This document shows positions 19,516-29,417 of a DNA stretch of 64,000 bases, in pieces. This stretch comes from Isotricha intestinalis (lineage: Eukaryota > Ciliophora > Litostomatea > Vestibuliferida > Isotrichidae): positions 44,006-108,005 of the forward strand of contig JAJJLU010003464.1 in NCBI GenBank assembly GCA_023807065.1, read 5' to 3'. Within the stretch, counting starts at the first letter, position 1. Every line of letters starts with the position of its first letter. The notes beneath the pieces were generated by a model. It worked only from the letters and a program-made list of their open reading frames with translations, made no database searches and had not been told where the DNA came from. Made by a program: the position numbers and the translations under genes.

Positions 19516-19785
19516 TTTTTTTTTTTGATTTTATATAAATTATTTTATATTATTTTTTTTAAAAATCTTTTTTTATTTTATATTATTTATTGACTTTAAT
19601 TTATATAAAATATTTGAATTAAGTTTGAATCTAAAATTTTAAAATAATTTTAAATAAATGAAACTTCTCTAATAAATTTTTCTTATATTTTAAATTTTTT
19701 ATTTTTAAGTTAACAAATATTATAAATAATATATATTTTAAAAAAAAATTTACCAAAATAAAAAAATTAAATATGAATAAACAAA

Positions 19786-22665
19786 TTAATGTTTATCTTG
19801 TATTTTTTGTCTTAAATCATATTCACATTCTAAATTTTCAATTAATCCCTTTTCTAATTTAAAAGAAGAATAAATTTTTTTTAATCTGTCGAAATTATTA
19901 GTTTGAAAAAAATCTAATTTTAAAATATCATTAATAAGAAAAGAAAGTAAAGCTTCACCGTCAAGAGAAAGAATTTTATTTTCAAAATGTTTCATTAAGC
20001 ATAATCCAATTTTAATAATACTTTTCCATCCATAAAGTATAAACAAGTCAAAAATCCAAATAAATATTTTTGGATTATTTTGATCTTTAATATGATGAAA
20101 AGCACTCATAAATAAAGTAATAAACCAAGGAGTAATATAAAAAGTAACTGAAACTTGTTTAATTTTTAAATGAAGATAAACTTCAGGTAAATATATATTA
20201 ATAATTCTATCAAAGACATAAAAATATTTATTTAATCTTTTTAATTCATTTGCAAATAAATCAGCATAATCAGTTGATTGTAAAATTGAATTAAAAATAT
20301 TAAAAGCTTCTTCTTCATTTTGAATATATAAATATAGAAATTCTGCAATATAATTCATTCCTTGACTATATTTAATTTTCTTATTTGATATTGATAATGA
20401 ATATAATATATTTGAAATACTTTTTCTTGTTTCTTCCATTTTTTCTTCATACCACATTCTTATTACATCTAAATTTATTATATTATTTGGTAATAATAAA
20501 TCTTTTTCTTTTTCTAAATTTAATTTAATTTCCATATAATTTACTGCTTTGAAATTTAAAAGTTTTTTCCATATTTTTATTCTTTTTTCTGGATTTTGAA
20601 AATTTGGGATTTTCCTCTTTTTTATTATATGATCGTTTAAATTTAATAAATAATTTTTATATACTTTTCTCGTTATTATTTTACTTGATTTTTTATCTAA
20701 ACACATTAAATTAATAAAATCAGAAGAATTTAAATATTTCAAAGTATTTAATATAATTAATATTTTATAATCTTTATTAGTTGCTTTGGATAAATAATTT
20801 TTGTTAAGGAAAAAATCATGAAAATTATCTTTTTTAAAATAATTTTTTTGAAAATTAAATTTAATATTTTTAATAGAATATAAATTAGAATTAATAACAG
20901 TCATAAAGAATTTTAAAATATCACTTTCATCATCAAAAGAAAATTGAGCAGAAGTTTCAGTAATAATTTCAACAATATCAGAAGAATTTAAATTAAAACA
21001 AGAAAAATGTAAAATAAAATCTTTTAAAATTTTCATTGCTACATTTTTTTTATTACTTTGATAATACTTATTAAATTTATCTTGATATTGTTTTCTTTTA
21101 TCTATTTTTTCATTTGAATTAAAAAAATTTTTAACATCAAAAAATGTTTTATAAAAAGAATCTCCTATTTGATTTCCTATATTTGTTTTTTCATTTTCTT
21201 TTTTTTCTTCTTCTTTTATTTCTTTTTGAACTAAAATGTCTGTTTTTTGAATTAAAGCATTATTAATTTTTAAAATTAATAAATTTTGCCAAAAATTTTT
21301 TGTTTTTAAATTTGGATTTTTTTCAGATAATAATTGACATAAATAAACTTTATAAAAAGGATTTAATTCACTTTGATAAAAAGTTTTTTCAGAAATATAA
21401 CAAATTGCAAAATTAATTTCAAAAAGTTCATTCTGTATAACTTTATTATTTATTATATTAGAAAAAATAGAAGATAATCTTTCAAAATTATTTTCATTTA
21501 AAATTTGAATTCCAATAACTTTAGTATATCTATCTAATATTTTATCAATAAAATCTTTTGCATAATCAATTCTTATTAAAGCTTTTTTACATAAATTTTC
21601 AAATTTAAAATTATCAACATCATTTTTTAAAAATAAACCTTCAATAATCATATTTTCTTCATTAGAAAAAATAAATTTTTTTTCATTATTATTTACTATG
21701 AAAACTTCTTGTGAAGGATAAAAAGAATTGTTTTCTTTTTTTAAAAGCATTTTATTTTTTTGAATCATAGCTTCAATACTTCTTCTATATAAATCATAAA
21801 TTAATAATTCTTCTTTTGGAATTCTTATATTATTTTTATATGTATAATTGAATTTTTCATTAAATAAATTTAAATCTTCTTTTATATTTATTTCTGTCAT
21901 TGATGTTGTTAATAAAGCAAAAAATTCTTGAAATGAATTTAATTTAGTTTTAAATATATGATTTATTTTTTCAAAATAAAATTTAATCACTGTTTCTTTT
22001 GATTCCTCATTATCTTTTATTTTTGAAAATAATGGGAAATATAATTTATTTTTTTCTTCAAATAATTTATTTGTTTTTTCAAATTCTATTTTATATATTT
22101 CATTATCATTTAAAGCTAATTCTTTTAATTTTAATAATTTATTATTTGCTTCTGAAATATCAATTTCAGAAGATATATTTTTTTCTTTTGCTTCAAGTAT
22201 TTTAACAATTAAATTTTCTTGTTCAGTTGATTTTTTACTTGATTCAAAATAATTATTTTTACATAACTCATATTTTTTTTTTTGATTATAAGTATCATTA
22301 ATTAAATCTTTGAATTCAGAAAAAAAAATAGAATTTTGACTTTTTAAATGAGAAATAAAATCATTTAAAGGATTTAATATATCAGTTTCTAATTTTATAT
22401 TTTGATTATCTATTGATTTTAAATAATCTAAAAAATAATTATAAAATTCAAAAAAACGAATTGTCAAAGTTGATTGATTTTCATCTTCATTTTTCATCAT
22501 TTCAGAAATAATATTATTAATAACCTTTTTAGTATTTGAAATTAATTGCTCAGAAAATTTAATGTAAGTTTTTAAAAAATAAGAAAAATCATTTAAATTA
22601 TTCATTCCATTTTTAATATAATCAGATAAATGAGAATATTCAATTTGTAAATTAAAGTTATCCAT
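19786..22665 (-). CDS. F-BAR domain + TBC RabGAP protein, 959 aa
   Basis: Start at ATG 22665. Residues about 1-300 look like an F-BAR (FCH plus coiled coil) module: FLKTYIKFSEQL, long charged helices, then SFQEFFALLTTSMTEI. The middle (about 340-640) is helical, with a short Lys/Glu linker, and unassigned. The C-terminus (about 655-945) is a TBC domain with both catalytic fingers: INLDVIR (IxxDxxR, Arg finger near 733) and YSQGMNYIAEFL (Gln finger near 766). A working Rab GAP that also senses or bends membrane is therefore likely. F-BAR gives curvature-dependent membrane targeting and TBC turns off a Rab there. The Rab target is unknown. The gene is head-to-head with AAR2 at 32 bp. Confidence 0.85.
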   Translation of the reverse strand: MDNFNLQIEYSHLSDYIKNGMNNLNDFSYFLKTYIKFSEQLISNTKKVINNIISEMMKNEDENQSTLTIRFFEFYNYFLDYLKSIDNQNIKLETDILNPLNDFISHLKSQNSIFFSEFKDLINDTYNQKKKYELCKNNYFESSKKSTEQENLIVKILEAKEKNISSEIDISEANNKLLKLKELALNDNEIYKIEFEKTNKLFEEKNKLYFPLFSKIKDNEESKETVIKFYFEKINHIFKTKLNSFQEFFALLTTSMTEINIKEDLNLFNEKFNYTYKNNIRIPKEELLIYDLYRRSIEAMIQKNKMLLKKENNSFYPSQEVFIVNNNEKKFIFSNEENMIIEGLFLKNDVDNFKFENLCKKALIRIDYAKDFIDKILDRYTKVIGIQILNENNFERLSSIFSNIINNKVIQNELFEINFAICYISEKTFYQSELNPFYKVYLCQLLSEKNPNLKTKNFWQNLLILKINNALIQKTDILVQKEIKEEEKKENEKTNIGNQIGDSFYKTFFDVKNFFNSNEKIDKRKQYQDKFNKYYQSNKKNVAMKILKDFILHFSCFNLNSSDIVEIITETSAQFSFDDESDILKFFMTVINSNLYSIKNIKFNFQKNYFKKDNFHDFFLNKNYLSKATNKDYKILIILNTLKYLNSSDFINLMCLDKKSSKIITRKVYKNYLLNLNDHIIKKRKIPNFQNPEKRIKIWKKLLNFKAVNYMEIKLNLEKEKDLLLPNNIINLDVIRMWYEEKMEETRKSISNILYSLSISNKKIKYSQGMNYIAEFLYLYIQNEEEAFNIFNSILQSTDYADLFANELKRLNKYFYVFDRIINIYLPEVYLHLKIKQVSVTFYITPWFITLFMSAFHHIKDQNNPKIFIWIFDLFILYGWKSIIKIGLCLMKHFENKILSLDGEALLSFLINDILKLDFFQTNNFDRLKKIYSSFKLEKGLIENLECEYDLRQKIQDKH

Positions 22666-22697
22666 TAAATAATATTATAATTAAAAATAAAATTAAC
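22666..22697. promoter_or_regulatory. 32-bp gap between divergent start codons
   Basis: The TBC gene start codon ends at 22665 and the AAR2 start codon begins at 22698. All 32 bases between are A/T except one C. At least one transcript must start inside or extremely close to the opposite gene, or both have almost no 5' UTR. Confidence 0.6.
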
Positions 22698-23831
22698 ATG
22701 AAATCAAATTATAGATTATCATATGAAAATAGATTAAATACAGGAACTTTATTATTATTATCTCCTCCTAAAAAAATGAATTTTGGAATTGATTTAAGTG
22801 AATGGACAATAGGAGATAAATTCTTAGGAATAAAATTAATTCCTTTAGGAGTTCATATTATAACATTTTCATTAGAAAATGAAAAATATAATCAAAAACA
22901 ATTTTTCTTTATTTCTATTAAAAAAGAAAAATTAAATATTATTAGAAAATGGTCTGAAGAATATCAATTCTTTATTCCTTTAAATGAAGAAGATGATAAA
23001 AATTTTTCTATTGGATTAAATAATTTTGATTTTGAAGAAAATTTAGGTGAATATCCTTTTGAACAAAAAAATAATTGGAATGATTTATCTAAATTTATTT
23101 CTTTTAATGTTATTAATAAATTACAACCAATATCAAAAAAATATTTTTCAATTGATAAAGAATATGATAATAATAATAAAATAGAAATTAAAGATAATGT
23201 TTATTATTCTGATATACCCAAAAAAATATTTAATATTGGTAATTTGAAAAAAAAAGAACTTTCAGAAATTAATATTGATAAAACTAAAAGTTTAGAATTA
23301 TTAATTGAAAAAGAATATAATAATAATTTTGATGATTTTTTAGGTGAATTTCAATATTCTTTTATTACTTTTTTATTAGGAGAATCTTATGAAGGATTAA
23401 TTCAATTTAAAGATATTTTTTGTTTAATTACTTCTTGTGAAGATGGGTTTTTAAAATATGAAAAATTTTTTTGTAATTTTGTTGAAGTTATTTATAATCA
23501 ATTTAGAAATTTTCCTAATGATTTATTTTATGATGAAATTATTGGAAATAATTTTATGAAAAGATATTTAAATAACTTTATTAATAATATTAATTGTAGA
23601 AATGATATTCCAAATTTAAAGAAAAGAATAAAATTATTTGAAAAATTTTTAAATGAGAAATTTAATTATAAAATTGAAAATGAAGAAGAAAGAATAATAA
23701 ATAATTATTTAAAAGGAATAAAATCATATTCTTATAATGAAGAAATTGATGATGATTTACCAATTGTAATTGAAGAAAGTGAAATAAAAAAATTTGAGGA
23801 AAGAATAAATAAAATGAATTTAGATTCTTAA
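22698..23831 (+). CDS. AAR2: AAR2 homologue, U5 snRNP assembly factor, 377 aa
   Basis: The N-terminal signature is clear: MNFGIDLSEWTIGDKFLGIK then LIPLGVHIITFS (residues about 28-58), matching the GID...W.VG..F.G.K.IP.G.H block of AAR2. The C-terminal helical domain also fits: GEFQYSFITFLLGESYEGLI followed by FKDIFCLITSC and VIYNQFRNFPNDLFYDEI (about 220-285). AAR2 holds PRP8 during U5 snRNP biogenesis before BRR2 replaces it. Its presence fits a genome that splices many tiny introns. It is divergent from the TBC gene, and the next gene starts only 35 bp after its stop codon. Confidence 0.9.
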   Translation: MKSNYRLSYENRLNTGTLLLLSPPKKMNFGIDLSEWTIGDKFLGIKLIPLGVHIITFSLENEKYNQKQFFFISIKKEKLNIIRKWSEEYQFFIPLNEEDDKNFSIGLNNFDFEENLGEYPFEQKNNWNDLSKFISFNVINKLQPISKKYFSIDKEYDNNNKIEIKDNVYYSDIPKKIFNIGNLKKKELSEINIDKTKSLELLIEKEYNNNFDDFLGEFQYSFITFLLGESYEGLIQFKDIFCLITSCEDGFLKYEKFFCNFVEVIYNQFRNFPNDLFYDEIIGNNFMKRYLNNFINNINCRNDIPNLKKRIKLFEKFLNEKFNYKIENEEERIINNYLKGIKSYSYNEEIDDDLPIVIEESEIKKFEERINKMNLDS

Positions 23832-23866
23832 ATATATATTTAATTAAATTTTAATTTTAAAATAAA

Positions 23867-25390
23867 ATGATAAATAAAACAAAATTATTATTACCTTTAA
23901 ATTTAGAAAGTATTCAAAATAGAAAAGATAATAAAGTACTAATTAAAAATTATTCTTCTGGTTTTTTAATTCCTCCTCTAAGTAAAAAAAGAAGAATTAA
24001 ATTTGAAAAAATGTCTTCTTCTTTAATTACGAAATTTATTGCAAATTTATCAACAGATTTAAAATATGATACAAATGAATTATTAAATATAGGGAAAAAA
24101 AATAAGAAAAAATCAAAAGAAAAAGAAATAAAAAAGGAAAATGAAAAAGAAGAAGAAAAAAAAAAAGAAAATGAAAAAAAAAAAGAAAATGAAAAAGAAG
24201 AAGAAACAAAAATAAATGAAGAAAATAAAATAGAAAATGATAAAAATCCTTTAATGATAACAAATATAAAAATAAATAATGATATTGAAAAAATAAAAAA
24301 AGAAGAAATAACAAAAATAACTTTAAAAAAATCATTATCTGATTTAAACAATGAAATGTCATCAACATTTAGAAAAAATTTATTGAATAAATATAGAAGA
24401 ATAAGAAATTATCAACCAAAAATAGATGAAAATTGGAAATATAAAATAGGTTTATCATTATCACCTCAAAATTATTTTTCAGGTTTAACAATGAAAAATA
24501 TAGAAATTCAATCAAAAATTATTCATGATCAAATTAGATTATTAATTGATAATATTAATTATTATAAATTAAATATTATTACTAAAGATTTTTATATTGA
24601 AGCTTTTAAAACAATGCCACTTACTTTTAAAGTTAGAATTAATAAATGTTTAGAAGAAACTTGTGGAATTTTATTATTATTACCTCAGTTATTATTCTTA
24701 GAATTTTATCGTTTTATTGAAAAATTTAAAAATATTAATGTTCCTGATAAAAATAAATTCACAGAACAATATATTTTTGATGAAGTTGAATGTTTATTCT
24801 ATAATAATGATTTATTAAGTGAAGTCACTGATTTTTTTAAAAATTGCTTTCAAGTTTATTCTAGTCTTGTTAAAGAAGTTGAAGAATTAATTTTGAAACC
24901 AAAAAATTTCGAAAATTTAATCATTATTATTGAAAAAGCAAGATATAATGTTAGTAATTTAATTAGTTCTTCTGAAAATGGAATTAAAAATTATGAAAAT
25001 GATCTTAGGATGATTGATAAAATTTTAAGAAATGAAAAAAAAGAAACTAAACTTAAAATCAAACATTTAAGTTTAAATGAAAAAATGAGAAGTGAATTTA
25101 TTTTTAAAATGAATAAGGAAAAAGAAAGAAATGTTCGGATTATTAATTCTTTAAAAACTAATAAAGATGATAATTATTTGGAAGAAATTGATAATAATAA
25201 TAATAATAACAATAATAAAAATAAAAAGGAAAAAAAACTTTTTCATTCAATTTTACATTCTAAATTAATGGATGGTTTATTACCTTATTGTGATGAAAAA
25301 ATTAAAAAAATAATTCAAACAAGAAGAATAGTAGATAATATGGAAATCAATAAAAAAAAAATAAAAAACAAAAAATATAGTCTTGAATAA
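23867..25390 (+). CDS. Uncharacterised helical protein, 507 aa
   Basis: ATG 23867, 35 bp after the AAR2 stop. Residues 1-65 include a short conserved-looking element (SGFLIPPLSKKRR). Residues about 66-135 are Lys/Glu low complexity. Residues about 175-400 form an ordered helical region with hydrophobic cores (LSLSPQNYFSGLTMKNIEIQ, ECLFYNNDLLSEVTDFFKN). The end is basic and Asn-rich. No motif that I can name, no signal peptide or membrane helix. It looks like a lineage-specific cytoskeletal or scaffold protein. The tight spacing to AAR2 might mean shared transcription, but that is inference. Confidence 0.72.
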   Translation: MINKTKLLLPLNLESIQNRKDNKVLIKNYSSGFLIPPLSKKRRIKFEKMSSSLITKFIANLSTDLKYDTNELLNIGKKNKKKSKEKEIKKENEKEEEKKKENEKKKENEKEEETKINEENKIENDKNPLMITNIKINNDIEKIKKEEITKITLKKSLSDLNNEMSSTFRKNLLNKYRRIRNYQPKIDENWKYKIGLSLSPQNYFSGLTMKNIEIQSKIIHDQIRLLIDNINYYKLNIITKDFYIEAFKTMPLTFKVRINKCLEETCGILLLLPQLLFLEFYRFIEKFKNINVPDKNKFTEQYIFDEVECLFYNNDLLSEVTDFFKNCFQVYSSLVKEVEELILKPKNFENLIIIIEKARYNVSNLISSSENGIKNYENDLRMIDKILRNEKKETKLKIKHLSLNEKMRSEFIFKMNKEKERNVRIINSLKTNKDDNYLEEIDNNNNNNNNKNKKEKKLFHSILHSKLMDGLLPYCDEKIKKIIQTRRIVDNMEINKKKIKNKKYSLE

Positions 25391-25504
25391 ATTAAAAGTT
25401 TAAAAAAAAATTAAAAAAAAATAAAATTTTTTTAAATTATAATCTAAAAACTTAAAAATTAAATAAAAAGTTTAAATTATTTAAAAAAAATATATCAAAA
25501 AAAA

Positions 25505-28384
25505 ATGCAAATATCAACAAGAACAAAGCAAAATAAAAATCAATCTCAAACTCACTTAAAAGCTTCATCAGAATCAACTCAAGTAACCCAAGAAAAATCA
25601 AATGTATATCTTCAACAATTTATAAAGCAAAACAAATCAATAAGAAATTTGAATGAAAATTTCAAAGAAATTCCAAATCCATTAATATCAAATATTCAAT
25701 CAATATTTAGTAGTGAAGAGAGAAAAAAACAAGTAATGACAATGGTTAAAAAAATGAGAGAAAAGCAAATTCCAAAATTTAGAAAAATAAATGAAAATAT
25801 AGGAAGTATACAATTATCAAATACAAATATATTTGAAATACAATCTAAAAGAAATATGCAAAAATCATCTTCTGTTAATAAAGCTTATGATGATAGATAT
25901 TATAATTTAAATAAAGAAGAATATTTATATGAAACTAAAACTAATAAAAGTAATATTAATAAATACAATAAGCAATATTCTAATGATACTAAAAGTGATT
26001 TAAATGAGAATTTAAATGTGATTTATAGGAATAATAATTATGATATTAATAATATGAAAAGTAGTACTTATACAAGAGGAAAAAAAAGAAATGGAGCTGA
26101 ACAAAATTTATTCTATTCTCCTAATATTTTTAATACTAATAATCATACTAGTAATAATAGAATTAATAATAATAATGATAATATGATTATTAGTCAAGAC
26201 AGTCAAGTTAGTAATACCCCTGTTTATCAAAAAAAAAGTTTAAGAGGAGAAAAAAGACATTTAACACCTAATTTAAATTCTGGAATGAGTTTATCTAAAA
26301 ATAATAATAATGATATATCAATTGTTTCTAATTATGAAATTGAAACTTTTAAACTAAATATTATAAATAAGAAAAAAAGAAAAAAAATAACAAAAGATAG
26401 TTTTTATTTTTCAATCAAAACAAAAAAGAAAAAAATGAAAAATTCAGAATATAAAATCCAAACAAATGACTTTAATATAATAAATTCAAAAATAAAGAAT
26501 AAAAATAAATATAATGAAGAAGAAGATTATTATTCAGGATTAAAAATTATTGAATTTGAAAATGGTGAAAATATTTTAGAAATAGAATTAGAAGGTTCAA
26601 TAAAAACAATAAATAAAAAAATAAAAGAAGAAGGAATTTTAATAAATGATAAAGAGTTTAAAATATATAATGAAGATATGTTAGAAAAGGAAAAGGAAAA
26701 TGCTGTTGAAGAAGCTTTAAAAGTTCAAGAAAATTTATTGACCAAAACAGAAGAAGAATTTGAAGAAAAAGAAAAAGAATTTGAAAAAATTAAAAATGAA
26801 GAAATTAAAATTGCTTTACTTAAACAAGAAGAATTATTTAATAATAAAATTAAAGAATTAAATAAAATTAATGAAGAAAAAATTAAAAGTGCTTTAGAAG
26901 AACAAAAAAAAATATTTGAAAATAATAATATTTATAATAAGGAAACAAATAATAATGATTTATTGATTAAAGAAAAAGAAAATGAAATTATTATTTTAAA
27001 AGAAGAATGTAAACAAAAAATTGAAACTATTTCTTTGTTAGAAAAAACTTTAGAAGAAAGAGAGGAAAATTTTATTAAAGAAAAAAATAATGCTATTGAG
27101 AAAGCTTTAAAAGAACAAGAAATAAATTTTAATAAAATTAAAAATGAAGAAATTCAAAATTTAATTAATGAATTACAAATTAAAAAAGAAGAAGAAATTA
27201 ATAATATAAAAATAGAAGAAAATAATAATAATAAAGAAAAAGAAAATTATTTTGATGAGCTTTTAGAAAAACAAAAAATTATTTTCGAAAAAGAAAAAGA
27301 AGAATTAATTAAAAAAGCTTTAAATGAACAAAAAGAAGTATTAGACAAAGAATATGAATTAAAAATAAAAAATATAATTATGGAAAAAGAAAAAGAAAAT
27401 GAAATTAAATTAAAAGAATTAATTGAAAATGCTTTAAAGAAACAAAAAGAAGATTTTGAAGATAAAATAAAAGAAATTGAATTAAAAAAAGAAAATGAAT
27501 ATAAAAAAATTTTAGAAGAAAAAGAAAAAGAATATTTAAAAGATAAAGAAGAATCAATTAAAAAAATAAAATTAGAAAAAGAATCCGAAAATAATAAAAA
27601 TAAATTAAATGAAAATAATAATAATTTAACATTTATTTCAGAAAATTTTTCAATATTAAAACAACAAAAAGAAAAACCAATGTTATATATAGAAAAAAAA
27701 GAAAAAGTAGAATTTATAAATAATAAACTAAAATATTTAAATGATAAATTAAAAATAGAAAATGAAGAAAATATAGAATTTAAAAATAAAAATAATACAA
27801 ATGATGTTGATGTAAATAATAATTTATTGTTTTCTTTTAAAAAAGAAAATCAATTTAAAGAAAATAAATCATTAAGATATGATGATGAAGAAGAAGATGA
27901 GAATAATTTGAATTTAGAAAATAATGAAATAGCAGAATTTAATTTAGACAAAAATAAAGAAGAAAAAAAAGAAAATTTATTAAAAAATGAAATTTGCTTA
28001 ACAAATAAATCAATGCAAATTCCAAGTGGAAATATAAAAAAAATGATAAAAATATTAGAAGAAGAGAAAGAAAGATTAAAATTAGAAAACAAATATAATT
28101 ATAATATAACAGAAAATATAATAAAAGAAGAAGAAGAAAATGAAGAAAATAATTCAAATATAAAATTTAAAAGAGCTAATACATTTATTATTCCTCAAGT
28201 TGAAGGAATTATAGATAAAAAACCTACTATTAATTATAAGAAGAAAAAACCTAAAAATTATAATATTTTTGAAAAAGGAAATTTATTATCAGAATCTATT
28301 GAATTTAATAATGAAGATTTTAAAGATAATTTAAAGAAAAAAGCTATTGAATTAAGAATGAAATTAAAATCTAAAAAAAAGTAA
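25505..28384 (+). CDS. Large coiled-coil protein with internal AL-x-x-Q repeats, 959 aa
   Basis: ATG 25505. Residues 1-250 are polar and Asn/Ser-rich. Residues about 255-370 are basic (KKKRKKI, KTKKKKMK). Residues about 395-720 are a near-continuous coiled coil. Within the coil a motif A-L-x-x-Q-x-x-x-F/L recurs about every 40-60 residues (ALKVQENLL, ALLKQEELF, ALEEQKKIF, ALKEQEINF, ALNEQKEVL, ALKKQKEDF), suggesting internal duplication. The tail (780-959) is Glu/Asn-rich with a final basic helix. It is probably a structural protein of the cortex, basal body or axoneme-associated type; no family assigned. Confidence 0.75.
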   Translation: MQISTRTKQNKNQSQTHLKASSESTQVTQEKSNVYLQQFIKQNKSIRNLNENFKEIPNPLISNIQSIFSSEERKKQVMTMVKKMREKQIPKFRKINENIGSIQLSNTNIFEIQSKRNMQKSSSVNKAYDDRYYNLNKEEYLYETKTNKSNINKYNKQYSNDTKSDLNENLNVIYRNNNYDINNMKSSTYTRGKKRNGAEQNLFYSPNIFNTNNHTSNNRINNNNDNMIISQDSQVSNTPVYQKKSLRGEKRHLTPNLNSGMSLSKNNNNDISIVSNYEIETFKLNIINKKKRKKITKDSFYFSIKTKKKKMKNSEYKIQTNDFNIINSKIKNKNKYNEEEDYYSGLKIIEFENGENILEIELEGSIKTINKKIKEEGILINDKEFKIYNEDMLEKEKENAVEEALKVQENLLTKTEEEFEEKEKEFEKIKNEEIKIALLKQEELFNNKIKELNKINEEKIKSALEEQKKIFENNNIYNKETNNNDLLIKEKENEIIILKEECKQKIETISLLEKTLEEREENFIKEKNNAIEKALKEQEINFNKIKNEEIQNLINELQIKKEEEINNIKIEENNNNKEKENYFDELLEKQKIIFEKEKEELIKKALNEQKEVLDKEYELKIKNIIMEKEKENEIKLKELIENALKKQKEDFEDKIKEIELKKENEYKKILEEKEKEYLKDKEESIKKIKLEKESENNKNKLNENNNNLTFISENFSILKQQKEKPMLYIEKKEKVEFINNKLKYLNDKLKIENEENIEFKNKNNTNDVDVNNNLLFSFKKENQFKENKSLRYDDEEEDENNLNLENNEIAEFNLDKNKEEKKENLLKNEICLTNKSMQIPSGNIKKMIKILEEEKERLKLENKYNYNITENIIKEEEENEENNSNIKFKRANTFIIPQVEGIIDKKPTINYKKKKPKNYNIFEKGNLLSESIEFNNEDFKDNLKKKAIELRMKLKSKKK

Positions 28385-28555
28385 AATTTTTATTTTTTTA
28401 TAAATATATAATTTATTATAAATATTTTTTGATTTATTTTTATCCCAATTTAAATATTTAATTTTTATCTCATAAAATTTTTATTTTGAAAACAAAATAA
28501 ATTTATAATATATTATCATAAACATTTAAAACAAATTTAATTAGAATAAAATAAT

Positions 28556-28954
28556 TTATTTAAATTCATTTTCTTTTAGTTTTTTTTTTCTCAATTCTTT
28601 TTCTTTTAATTTTTGTTTATCTCTTTCTCTTTTTTTTTCCAATAATTTTTCTTTAATACTTTCAACAGTAGCTTCTTTAACTTGTAAGTGAATTTTAGCA
28701 TTATGACTTTTTCCATTTAAATGTTCTTGATAAGAAATATTATCAGTAAATGTTAATTGACATTTTTCACATTTAAAAGTAGCAGTTTCATATGCTAGAT
28801 TTATTTTCAAATTCTCTTTTCTTTGTTTTATTTGTTCTCTTTTTTCTAATTGAATTTGACTAAAATCAAAAATTCTTCTTCCTTTATCATCTAAATGATA
28901 TGCTATTTTTTTATTTATTTTTTTCTTATTGTCTTTTTTAGGTTTTATATTCAT
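28556..28954 (-). CDS. ZMAT2: ZMAT2/Snu23-like U1-type zinc-finger splicing protein, 132 aa
   Basis: Start at ATG 28954. A single U1/matrin-type C2H2 finger sits at about residues 60-83: FKCEKCQLTFTDNISYQEHL then NGKSHN (C-x2-C...H-x5-H). It is followed by LQVKEATVESIKEKLLEKKRE, closely matching the helix after the finger in ZMAT2/Snu23 (VERSTLDQVKKRFEVNKKK). That protein belongs to the U4/U6.U5 tri-snRNP and acts at 5' splice site selection. The protein is shorter than the human one (199 aa), with a reduced C-terminal tail. Another U1-type zinc-finger protein is possible but less likely. Confidence 0.78.
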   Translation of the reverse strand: MNIKPKKDNKKKINKKIAYHLDDKGRRIFDFSQIQLEKREQIKQRKENLKINLAYETATFKCEKCQLTFTDNISYQEHLNGKSHNAKIHLQVKEATVESIKEKLLEKKRERDKQKLKEKELRKKKLKENEFK

Positions 28955-29179
28955 TTTTATAATTTAAATTTATTTATTTCTATTTTATTTTTCCAATAAA
29001 TTATTTATTATATATTTATTTTTTTATTTTTTTTTTTTTCAAATTAGATTTAAATTTGAAAAGTTTAATCAAAACAAAGATTTAAGAAAATTAAAGGGAA
29101 TAATATTTTACAAAAAATTATTTTATTTTTCAAATCCAAAAATAAATATAAAAAAAAAATTAAATAAAATTTTTAACAA

Positions 29180-29296
29180 TTAATTATCATCTGGATGTTC
29201 GTCACTTTTTTCAACAAAATCATCTTTCTTTCCTTTAATTAACTCTTTTCTTTTTTCTTCTTTAGATTTATTATAAGGAAAGGTTACTTTATTTAA
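29180..29296 (-). pseudogene. Possible terminal exon or remnant, 38 codons
   Basis: An open minus-strand stretch without ATG, ending FVEKSDEHPDDN and then TAA. Its composition (GCs, mixed residues such as FPYNKSKEEKRKE) looks coding compared with surrounding DNA. No convincing 5' exon or splice site joins it to an ATG, so it may be a last exon of an unrecognised small spliced gene or a leftover. The surrounding gap 28955-29417 otherwise holds the ZMAT2-like and TOR promoters. Confidence 0.3.
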
Positions 29297-29417
29297 TTAT
29301 TTGTTTCTTTTTTTAATTAAATATAAATTGAATTTTCAGTTTTTCAAACTTTACTTTTTAATTTGTTAATTTGACATGATTACGATATTTAAAATAAATA
29401 TTATTTTTTATAATAAA

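Noticed and set aside
23950..24368. Minus-strand Phe/Ser/Leu-rich frames
   Set aside because: Antisense of a Lys/Glu repeat in the 23867-25390 gene; composition is a by-product of GAA/AAA codons.
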